Shown: piece after piece, positions 57,407 to 64,000 of the stretch
How positions within the stretch are numbered: position 1 is the first letter of the stretch
Layout: each line of letters opens with the position of its first letter
From: Pseudomonas soli
GTDB taxonomy: Bacteria; Pseudomonadota; Gammaproteobacteria; Pseudomonadales; Pseudomonadaceae
Direction: 5' to 3'
Assembly (NCBI RefSeq): GCF_900110655.1
Contig: NZ_FOEQ01000016.1
Coordinates: forward strand, 24,431 to 88,430
DNA: 64,000 bases
Notes under the pieces: generated by a model
What the model was told of the DNA's origin: nothing
What the model saw: only the letters and a program-made list of their open reading frames with translations
Databases searched by the model: none
Position numbers and translations under genes: made by a program

Positions 57407-59422
57407 ATGTCCGAGTTCCAGCTCGTCACCCGCTTCCAGCCGGCCGGCGATCAGCCCGAGGCCATCCGCCAGATGGTCGAGGGTATCGACGCCGGCCTTT
57501 CGCACCAGACCCTGCTCGGGGTGACCGGCTCGGGCAAGACCTTCAGCATCGCCAACGTCATCCAGCAGGTGCAGCGCCCGACCATGGTGCTGGCGCCGAA
57601 CAAGACCCTGGCCGCCCAGCTGTACGGCGAGTTCAAGGCATTCTTCCCGAACAACGCCGTCGAGTATTTCGTTTCCTATTACGACTACTATCAGCCGGAA
57701 GCCTATGTTCCGTCGTCGGACACCTTCATCGAGAAGGACGCCTCGATCAACGACCATATCGAACAGATGCGCCTGTCGGCGACCAAGGCGCTGCTGGAAC
57801 GACGCGACGCGATCATCGTCACCACCGTGTCGTGCATCTACGGCCTGGGCAGCCCCGAGACGTACCTGAAGATGGTCCTGCACGTCGATCGTGGCGACAA
57901 GCTCGACCAGCGCGCCCTGTTGCGCCGCCTGGCCGACCTGCAATACACCCGCAACGAGATGGATTTCGCCCGCGCCACCTTCCGCGTGCGCGGCGACGTG
58001 ATCGACATCTTCCCGGCCGAATCAGACCTCGAGGCCATCCGCATCGAGCTGTTCGACGACGAAGTGGAGAACATCGCCGCTTTCGACCCGCTTACCGGCG
58101 AGGTCATCCGCAAGCTGCCGCGTTTCACCTTCTACCCCAAGAGTCACTACGTGACCCCGCGGGAAACCCTGGTCGAGGCAGTGGACGGCATCAAGGAAGA
58201 GCTCAAGCAGCGCCTCGAGTACCTGCACGCGAGCAACAAGCTGGTCGAGGCCCAGCGCCTGGAGCAGCGCACCCGTTTCGACCTGGAGATGATCCTCGAA
58301 CTGGGCTACTGCAACGGCATCGAGAACTACTCGCGCTACCTCTCCGGCCGCCCGGCCGGCGCGCCGCCGCCCACGCTCTACGATTACCTCCCGGATGACG
58401 CGCTGCTGGTGATCGACGAATCACACGTCAGCGTTCCGCAGGTCGGCGCCATGTACAAGGGCGACCGCTCACGCAAGGAAACCCTGGTGGAGTATGGCTT
58501 CCGCCTGCCGTCGGCACTCGACAACCGTCCCATGCGTTTCGATGAATGGGAGGCGGTCAGCCCGCAGACCATCTTCGTCTCCGCCACCCCTGGCCCCTAC
58601 GAGGCCGAGCATGCCGGGCGGGTGGTTGAGCAGGTGGTGCGGCCGACCGGCCTGGTCGACCCGCAGGTCGAGGTGCGTCCGGCACTGACCCAGGTCGACG
58701 ACTTGCTGTCGGAGATCGGCAAGCGCGTCGCCCTGGGCGAGCGCGTGCTGGCCACCACGCTGACCAAGCGCATGGCCGAGGACCTCACCGATTACCTGGC
58801 CGATCACGATGTGCGGGTGCGCTACCTGCACTCGGACATCGACACCGTCGAGCGGGTCGAGATCATCCGCGACCTGCGCCTCGGCACTTTCGACGTGCTG
58901 GTGGGGATCAACCTGCTGCGCGAGGGTCTGGACATGCCCGAGGTGTCGCTGGTCGCGATCCTTGACGCCGACAAGGAGGGCTTCCTGCGTTCGGAACGCT
59001 CGCTGATCCAGACCATCGGCCGTGCCGCACGTAACCTCAACGGTAGGGCGATCCTCTACGCCGACAACATCACCGGCTCCATGCAGCGAGCCATCGATGA
59101 GACCGAGCGGCGCCGCGAGAAGCAGGTCGCTTTCAACCAGGCCAACGGCATCGTGCCCAAGGGCGTGGTCAAGGACATCACCGACATCCTCGAAGGCGCC
59201 ACCGTGCCTGGAGCCCGCAGCAAGAAGCGCAAGGGCATGGCCAAGGCGGCGGAGGAGGCCGGGCGTTACGAGGTCGAGCTGCAGACCCCGGCGCAGATCA
59301 CCAAGCGCATCAAGCAACTGGAAGAGAAGATGTTCCAGTTCGCCCGCGACCTGGAGTTCGAAGCGGCGGCGCAATTGCGCGACGAGATCGGACAGTTGCG
59401 CGAGCGGCTGATCGCCAGCTGA
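57407..59422 (+). CDS. uvrB: Excinuclease ABC subunit B
   Basis: UvrB (671 residues) is the damage-verifying helicase of nucleotide excision repair. Helicase motif I is GVTGSGKTFSIANVIQQV. The beta-hairpin that enters the duplex is YYDYYQPEAYVPSSDTFIEK. Later motifs include DESHVSVPQVGAMY and LVGINLLREGLDMPEVSLVA. The C-terminal UVR motif (QIKRIKQLEEKMFQFARDLE-like, TKRIKQLEEKMFQ) contacts UvrC. GAGGTCC lies before the ATG. Confidence 0.98.
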   Translation: MSEFQLVTRFQPAGDQPEAIRQMVEGIDAGLSHQTLLGVTGSGKTFSIANVIQQVQRPTMVLAPNKTLAAQLYGEFKAFFPNNAVEYFVSYYDYYQPEAYVPSSDTFIEKDASINDHIEQMRLSATKALLERRDAIIVTTVSCIYGLGSPETYLKMVLHVDRGDKLDQRALLRRLADLQYTRNEMDFARATFRVRGDVIDIFPAESDLEAIRIELFDDEVENIAAFDPLTGEVIRKLPRFTFYPKSHYVTPRETLVEAVDGIKEELKQRLEYLHASNKLVEAQRLEQRTRFDLEMILELGYCNGIENYSRYLSGRPAGAPPPTLYDYLPDDALLVIDESHVSVPQVGAMYKGDRSRKETLVEYGFRLPSALDNRPMRFDEWEAVSPQTIFVSATPGPYEAEHAGRVVEQVVRPTGLVDPQVEVRPALTQVDDLLSEIGKRVALGERVLATTLTKRMAEDLTDYLADHDVRVRYLHSDIDTVERVEIIRDLRLGTFDVLVGINLLREGLDMPEVSLVAILDADKEGFLRSERSLIQTIGRAARNLNGRAILYADNITGSMQRAIDETERRREKQVAFNQANGIVPKGVVKDITDILEGATVPGARSKKRKGMAKAAEEAGRYEVELQTPAQITKRIKQLEEKMFQFARDLEFEAAAQLRDEIGQLRERLIAS

Positions 59423-59470
59423 TTGCCGCCTGTTAGTGTTATGTGGTGTGGAAGCGGGCTTGCCAATGGG

Positions 59471-61021
59471 TCAATGGGCTTCCCCAGCTTTCAACCCCTG
59501 CGGCAGCTTGCGCGTCAACAGCACCGCCAGCATGCTCACCACAAGGCCGATGCCGACGAAATGGAAGGCATCGTTGTAGGCCATGATCAGGGCCTGCTGG
59601 TGGGTGATCTCCGACAGCTTGCCCAGTGCCGCGTTGTCGCTGCCCAGGCGTTCAGCCAGTTGCGCCAGGCGTTCGGCCACCTGCGGATTGCTCGGCACCA
59701 CCGCCTCGCGCAAATAGTCGAAATACACTTTGGTCCTCGCATCCAGCAGCGTTGCCAGCAGGGCTATGCCGATGGCACCCCCCAGGTTGCGCAGGATATT
59801 GAACAGGCTCGAAGCCGACCCCGCGTCCTGCGGCTGGATGTAAGCCGTGGCAATCAGCGAGATGGTCACCATGATCATCGGCTGGCCGAGGGCCCGGATC
59901 ACCTGGATCTGGTTGAACTGCGGGCCGGCAAAGTCCGGGTTGAGCACGCCGGAGCCGAAACTGGCTGCGCCGAACAGGCAGAAGCCCAGGGCGCACAGCA
60001 CCTTGGGCGGGATCACCTTCATCAGCTGCGGTACCAGAGGGATCAGGAACAGCTGCGGTATGCCCATCCACATGATCACTTTGCCGATCTGCAGCGCGTT
60101 GTAGCCCTGCACCTGCGCCAGATAGAGCGGCAACAGGTAGATCGAGCCATACAGGCCGACGCCCATGCCCAGGCTGGCGATGCTCGACAGGCCGAAGTTG
60201 CGGTTGCCGAGGATGCGCAGGTTGATCAACGGGTGCGGCCGGGAGAACTGGAGGATCACGAACAGGATAAGGGCGAGCAGGGCGACGGTGCCCAGGCTGA
60301 CGATCAGGCTCGACTCCAGCCAGTCCTTGCGATGGCCTTCCTCGAGAAACACCTGCAGGCAACCCAGGCCCAGGCCGAGGGTGGCGATACCAGCGTAGTC
60401 GGTGCTCTTGAGCAGTTCCCAGTGCGCTTCCTTCTTTTCCAGCCCATAGAGCAGCCCGGCGATCATCAGCAGCCCCGGCGGGATGTTGATGTAGAAGATG
60501 TATTCCCAGCCCCAGTTCTCGGTCAGCCAGCCGCCCAGGGCCGGGCCGATGGATGGGGCGAAGGTGGCGGTCATGGCGAACATGGCCATGCCCTTGGCGC
60601 GGTGGTGCTCCGGTAGCTTGATGAGCGTCAGGGTGAAGGCCAGCGGGATCAGCGCGCCGCCGGTAAAGCCCTGCAGGGCGCGGAACACAATCATGCTTTC
60701 CAGGTTCCAGGCCATCGAGCACAACAGCGACGACACCAGGAAGCCCAGCGATACCCAAACCGCCAGGCGTCGGGCCGAAAGCAGCTGCACCAGCCAGGCG
60801 GTCAGCGGGATCATGATGATCTCGGCCACCAGGTAGGAGGTGGAGATCCACGAGCCTTCCTCCAGGGTCGCCGACAGCGCGCCCTGGATGTCCTTGAGCG
60901 AGGAATTGGTGATCTGGATGTCCAGCACCGCCATGAAGGCACCGAGCATCACGCTCATCACCGCGATCCAGTCGCGCCGGGTCGGCTCGGCGGTCGGGCG
61001 TAACAGCGCGTCACCGGCCAT
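59471..61021 (-). CDS. MFS drug exporter, DHA2 family (EmrB-like)
   Basis: A 516-residue major facilitator protein with about 14 membrane helices. The N-terminal helix is MLGAFMAVLDIQITNSSLKD (motif D1), SYLVAEIIMIPLTAWLVQLL follows, and motif C-like AMTATFAPSIGPALGGWLTE is clear. It overlaps the HlyD/EmrA-like gene by 11 bases, so it works as the pump of an EmrAB pair. Substrates are unknown, and no outer-membrane factor is encoded beside it. Confidence 0.9.
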   Translation of the reverse strand: MAGDALLRPTAEPTRRDWIAVMSVMLGAFMAVLDIQITNSSLKDIQGALSATLEEGSWISTSYLVAEIIMIPLTAWLVQLLSARRLAVWVSLGFLVSSLLCSMAWNLESMIVFRALQGFTGGALIPLAFTLTLIKLPEHHRAKGMAMFAMTATFAPSIGPALGGWLTENWGWEYIFYINIPPGLLMIAGLLYGLEKKEAHWELLKSTDYAGIATLGLGLGCLQVFLEEGHRKDWLESSLIVSLGTVALLALILFVILQFSRPHPLINLRILGNRNFGLSSIASLGMGVGLYGSIYLLPLYLAQVQGYNALQIGKVIMWMGIPQLFLIPLVPQLMKVIPPKVLCALGFCLFGAASFGSGVLNPDFAGPQFNQIQVIRALGQPMIMVTISLIATAYIQPQDAGSASSLFNILRNLGGAIGIALLATLLDARTKVYFDYLREAVVPSNPQVAERLAQLAERLGSDNAALGKLSEITHQQALIMAYNDAFHFVGIGLVVSMLAVLLTRKLPQGLKAGEAH

Positions 61022-62066
61022 GCTGGTCGTCGTCTTCGCCGCGCAGGTCGACGGTGACGGTCACCGACATGCCTGGGCGGATGCGACCGTGCAGCGGGTT
61101 GTCCGCGGCGACGGTCAGCTTGACCGGCAGGCGCTGCACGACCTTGGTGAAGTTGCCGGTGGCGTTGTCCGGCGGCAGCAGGCTGAACTGCGCGCCGGAG
61201 GCGGCGAACAGGCTGTCGACCCGGCCTTCGATCGGGGTGTCGGGGTAGCTGTCGAATACCAGCTCGGCGCGTTGGCCGGGGTGCATCCCGCCGATCTGGG
61301 TTTCCTTGAAGTTGGCCTGTACCCAGATGTCCTCGTCGGGGACGATCGACATCAGGTAGGCGCCGGCCTGCACCACCTGGCCGTTGCGTGCGTTGCGCTG
61401 GCCGATGGTGCCGCTGATCGGCGCGTGGATCGCGCAGCGGGTCAGGTTCAGCTCGGCCTGGGCCAGGTCGGCGTGGGCATTGGCGATCTGCGCGTCGAGG
61501 CGCTTGAGCTCGGCGGCCAGGGCGTCGACCTGCTGGCGTTGGCCCTTGAGGTCAGCCTGGGCCTTGTCCACTTGGGAGCGGGCGACATGGCTTTCGGCCG
61601 ACAGGGTAGTGACCCGCTCTTCGGAGACGAATCCAGGTTTGCGCAGAGCCTGGGCGCGGTTTAGGTCAAGTTGCGAGCGGTCGAGGTTGGCCTGGTTGGC
61701 GGCCACCTGGGCCTGGCCCGCGGCGATCAGGCTGCCTTGCTGGGTCAGGCGGCTGCGCGCCTGCGCGAGTTCGGCCTCGCGGCTGGCCAGTGCGGCACGG
61801 GCACGCTCGACGGCGAGTTCGAAGTCGGCGGCTTCCAGGCGCACCAACACGTCGCCTTTGCTCACATGCTGATTGTCCTCCACGCGCACCTCGTCGATAC
61901 GCGCCCCCAACTGGCTGGAGATACGCGTGATCTCGCCCTGCACATAGGCGTTGTCGGTACTCTCGTAGAAGCGTCCCTTGAAGTACCAGTGGGCCAGGAA
62001 GGCGAGGCCGACCAGCAGTACCAGGGTAATGAAGACCAGCAAGCGACGTTTGAGTGGGCTAGGCAT
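61011..62066 (-). CDS. Membrane fusion protein, HlyD/EmrA family
   Basis: A 351-residue periplasmic adaptor. One N-terminal helix (LLVFITLVLLVGLAFLAHWY) is followed by the lipoyl half YVQGEITRISSQLGARIDEV, a long coiled coil (residues about 85-200, RAALASREAELAQARSRLTQ) and the second lipoyl half IHAPISGTIGQRNARNGQVV. It pairs with the downstream DHA2 pump to form an EmrAB-type exporter. It is divergent from gltX. Confidence 0.9.
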   Translation of the reverse strand: MPSPLKRRLLVFITLVLLVGLAFLAHWYFKGRFYESTDNAYVQGEITRISSQLGARIDEVRVEDNQHVSKGDVLVRLEAADFELAVERARAALASREAELAQARSRLTQQGSLIAAGQAQVAANQANLDRSQLDLNRAQALRKPGFVSEERVTTLSAESHVARSQVDKAQADLKGQRQQVDALAAELKRLDAQIANAHADLAQAELNLTRCAIHAPISGTIGQRNARNGQVVQAGAYLMSIVPDEDIWVQANFKETQIGGMHPGQRAELVFDSYPDTPIEGRVDSLFAASGAQFSLLPPDNATGNFTKVVQRLPVKLTVAADNPLHGRIRPGMSVTVTVDLRGEDDDQHGR

Positions 62067-62206
62067 GGGGGTATTCGTTGAAAAGTGTAAGCAAATTTAA
62101 CAGCTCTGGATGGCAAGGCCACAAGTGACGATAGCGCCATTGCTGGAGCCCGATGCCTGCTCCCTGCTAACATCGCGCCTTTGTTTCTCTTCGTTCGAGA
62201 CTCTCA

Positions 62207-63688
62207 ATGACCACCGTTCGCACGCGTATTGCGCCATCGCCCACTGGCGACCCCCATGTCGGCACCGCCTACATCGCCCTGTTCAACTACTGCTTCGCCA
62301 AGCAGCACGGCGGTGAGTTCATCCTGCGTATCGAAGACACCGACCAGTTGCGCTCCACCCGTGAGTCGGAGCAGCAGATCTTCGACGCACTGCGCTGGCT
62401 CGGCATCGAATGGAACGAAGGCCCGGACGTCGGCGGCCCGCACGGCCCGTATCGTCAGAGTGAGCGCGGGGAGATCTACGCCAGGTATGCCAAGGAGCTG
62501 GTCGATGCCGGCCACGCCTTCTATTGCTTCTGCACCGCCGAAGAGCTGGAGCAGATGCGTGCCGAGCAGATGGCCCGCGGCGAAACCCCGCGCTATGACG
62601 GCCGCGCCCTGTTGCTGAGCGACGAGGAAGTGCAGCGCCGCCTGGCCGCTGGCGAGCCGCACGTGATCCGCATGAAGGTGCCGAGCGAAGGCATTTGCGT
62701 GGTCCCGGACATGCTGCGTGGCGATGTCGAGATTCCATGGGATCGCATGGACATGCAGGTGCTGATGAAGAACGACGGCCTGCCGACGTACTTCCTGGCC
62801 AACGTGGTCGACGACCACCTGATGGGCATCACCCATGTGTTGCGTGGTGAAGAGTGGCTGCCATCGGCGCCCAAGCTGATCAAGCTTTACGAGTACTTCG
62901 GCTGGGAGCAGCCCAAGCTGTGCTACATGCCGCTGCTGCGCAACCCGGACAAGAGCAAGCTGTCCAAGCGCAAGAACCCGACCTCGGTCACCTTCTACGA
63001 GCGCATGGGCTTCATGCCCGAAGCCATGCTCAACTACTTGGGCCGCATGGGTTGGTCGATGCCGGACGAGCGCGAGAAGTTCTCGCTGGCCGAGATGGTC
63101 GAGCACTTCGACCTGTCGCGCATCTCCCTGGGCGGGCCGATTTTCGACATCGAGAAACTGTCCTGGCTCAACGGCCAGTGGCTGCGTGAACTGCCGGTGG
63201 AAGAGTTCGCCGCGCGCGTGCAGAAGTGGGCGTTCAACAGCGACTACATGATGAAGATCGCCCCGCACGTTCAGGGCCGGGTCGAAACCTTCAGCCAGGT
63301 CGCCCCGCTGGGTGGCTTCTTCTTCGAAGGCGCGCTGAAGCTCGACGCCAAACTGTTCGAGAGCAAGAAACTGTCGGCCGACCAGGTGCGCCAGGTGATG
63401 CAGCTGATCCTGTGGAAGCTGGAAAGCCTGCGCCAGTGGGAAAAGGATCGCATCACCGCCTGCATCCAGGCCGTGGTCGAGTCGCTGGAGCTCAAGTTGC
63501 GCGACGCCATGCCGCTGATGTTCGCCGCCATCACCGGCCAGGCCAGCTCGGTGTCGGTGCTCGACGCCATGGAAATCCTCGGCCCCGACCTGACCCGCTA
63601 CCGTCTGCGCCAGGCCATCGACCTGCTCGGCGGCGTGTCGAAGAAGGAAAACAAGGAGTGGGAAAAGCTGCTGGCGAAAATCGCCTGA
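62207..63688 (+). CDS. gltX: Glutamyl-tRNA synthetase
   Basis: GltX (493 residues) charges tRNA-Glu. The class I HIGH-type motif is APSPTGDPHVGTAYIALFNY near the N-terminus, and the KMSKS-type motif is DKSKLSKRKN in the centre. RFAPSPTG-type start TRIAPSPTGDPHVG, RIEDTDQLRSTRESE and the C-terminal helical anticodon-binding domain are all present. It is followed by a REP pair and then tRNA genes. Confidence 0.97.
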   Translation: MTTVRTRIAPSPTGDPHVGTAYIALFNYCFAKQHGGEFILRIEDTDQLRSTRESEQQIFDALRWLGIEWNEGPDVGGPHGPYRQSERGEIYARYAKELVDAGHAFYCFCTAEELEQMRAEQMARGETPRYDGRALLLSDEEVQRRLAAGEPHVIRMKVPSEGICVVPDMLRGDVEIPWDRMDMQVLMKNDGLPTYFLANVVDDHLMGITHVLRGEEWLPSAPKLIKLYEYFGWEQPKLCYMPLLRNPDKSKLSKRKNPTSVTFYERMGFMPEAMLNYLGRMGWSMPDEREKFSLAEMVEHFDLSRISLGGPIFDIEKLSWLNGQWLRELPVEEFAARVQKWAFNSDYMMKIAPHVQGRVETFSQVAPLGGFFFEGALKLDAKLFESKKLSADQVRQVMQLILWKLESLRQWEKDRITACIQAVVESLELKLRDAMPLMFAAITGQASSVSVLDAMEILGPDLTRYRLRQAIDLLGGVSKKENKEWEKLLAKIA

Positions 63689-63707
63689 TCCAGGCTTTTC
63701 CGGCCAT

Positions 63708-63779
63708 GTGGGAGCGAGCTTGCCCCGCGATTGCGATGTCGGATTCATGACCGCCATCGCGGGACAAGCCCGCTCCCAC
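63708..63779. repeat. Inverted REP pair after gltX
   Basis: GTGGGAGCGAGCTTGCCCCGCGAT (from 63708) and ATCGCGGGACAAGCCCGCTCCCAC (to 63779) are near complements, separated by about 24 bases. It is a typical post-operon BIME. Confidence 0.85.
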
Positions 63780-63865
63780 TGGCCGCACTCCTCGCAGAGG
63801 GGCAGGGCAGGGCGGTAAGTGATTGTTATCTGTGAAAAATTTTTTGAATATTTTCGAAAATTCGT

Positions 63866-63894
63866 TTGACAGCCTTGCAATCCGATCTTAATAT
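63866..63894 (+). promoter_or_regulatory. Sigma-70 promoter of the tRNA-Ala operon
   Basis: TTGACA (63866-63871), 17 bases, TAATAT (63889-63894), then a GC-rich GCGCCCC discriminator as in stringently controlled stable-RNA promoters. The tRNA begins about 75 bases later. Confidence 0.85.
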
Positions 63895-63969
63895 GCGCCC
63901 CGTCCACAGCGATGAACGAAAACGAAACGCCAGGCACCCAGCCAGCGCTTCGGTTCAAAGCGACATTGT

Positions 63970-64000
63970 GGGGCTATAGCTCAGCTGGGAGAGCGCCTGC
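63970..64000 (+). tRNA. tRNA-Ala, 5' part only (cut by window end)
   Basis: GGGGCTATAGCTCAGCTGGG and GAGAGCGCCTGC give the acceptor stem, D arm and start of the anticodon stem of tRNA-Ala. The anticodon lies outside the window, so the isoacceptor is not seen. Confidence 0.85.

Noticed and set aside
59443..59464. GTGGAAGCGGGCTTGCC between uvrB and the MFS gene as a REP element
   Set aside because: Only one degenerate half is present without its inverted partner, so it is at most a remnant.

Overview
The window reads as a chromosomal segment of a fluorescent Pseudomonas, most like the P. putida group. The grounds are high-GC coding sequence, a polar-flagellum/chemotaxis super-cluster in the usual pseudomonad order (fliC-flaG-fliD-fliS-fleQ-fleSR-fliEFGHIJ-fliK-fliLMNOPQR-flhBA-flhF-fleN-fliA-cheYZAB-motCD-parC-parP-cheW), a ccm cytochrome c maturation operon, and REP sequences of the GTGGGAGCGGGCTTGC type. 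The species is inferred, not proven.

Layout. 1-3.2 kb: the end of a flagellin-glycosylation region (glycosyltransferase fragment, a methyltransferase on the other strand, a FabH-like ketoacyl synthase). 3.3-7.0 kb: filament genes fliC, flaG, fliD, fliS and a FliT-like gene; two promoters here match the FliA (sigma-28) consensus. 7.1-11.4 kb: regulators fleQ and fleSR. 11.5-21.3 kb: basal body and export ATPase genes fliEFGHIJ, then the hsbA-hsbR-hptB signalling module and fliK. 21.4-26.8 kb: C-ring and export gate (fliLMNOPQR, flhB). 26.8-27.9 kb: a gene-free kilobase packed with repeats, including an inverted pair of about 255-bp elements whose hairpins differ by compensatory base changes; I regard this as the most unusual feature. 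27.9-33.0 kb: flhA, flhF, fleN, fliA. 33.1-42.0 kb: chemotaxis and stator operon, ending in parC-parP-cheW and a DUF2802 gene.

42.0-46.8 kb is accessory and on the minus strand: a 915-residue protein with a TcdA/TcdB-like glycosyltransferase end, then a second FliK-like protein and a stand-alone FlhB C-terminal domain. 46.9-53.8 kb: ccmABCDEFGHI, tightly overlapped. 53.8-64 kb: a lipoprotein, a PhzF-family protein, a frameshifted cupin pseudogene, tRNA-Asn, an aromatic aminotransferase, uvrB, an EmrAB-type efflux pair, gltX, and the start of a tRNA-Ala gene cut by the window end.

The flagellar genes show a readable hierarchy. FleQ acts with sigma-54; GG-N10-GC sites precede fleSR, fliE and fliL, and probably flhA. 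FliA serves late promoters at fliC and fliS. FlhF and FleN set polar placement and number. HsbA/HsbR/HptB and the ParC/ParP/CheW set connect the organelle to biofilm signalling and polar chemoreceptor arrays. No insertion sequence, prophage or CRISPR array was seen.
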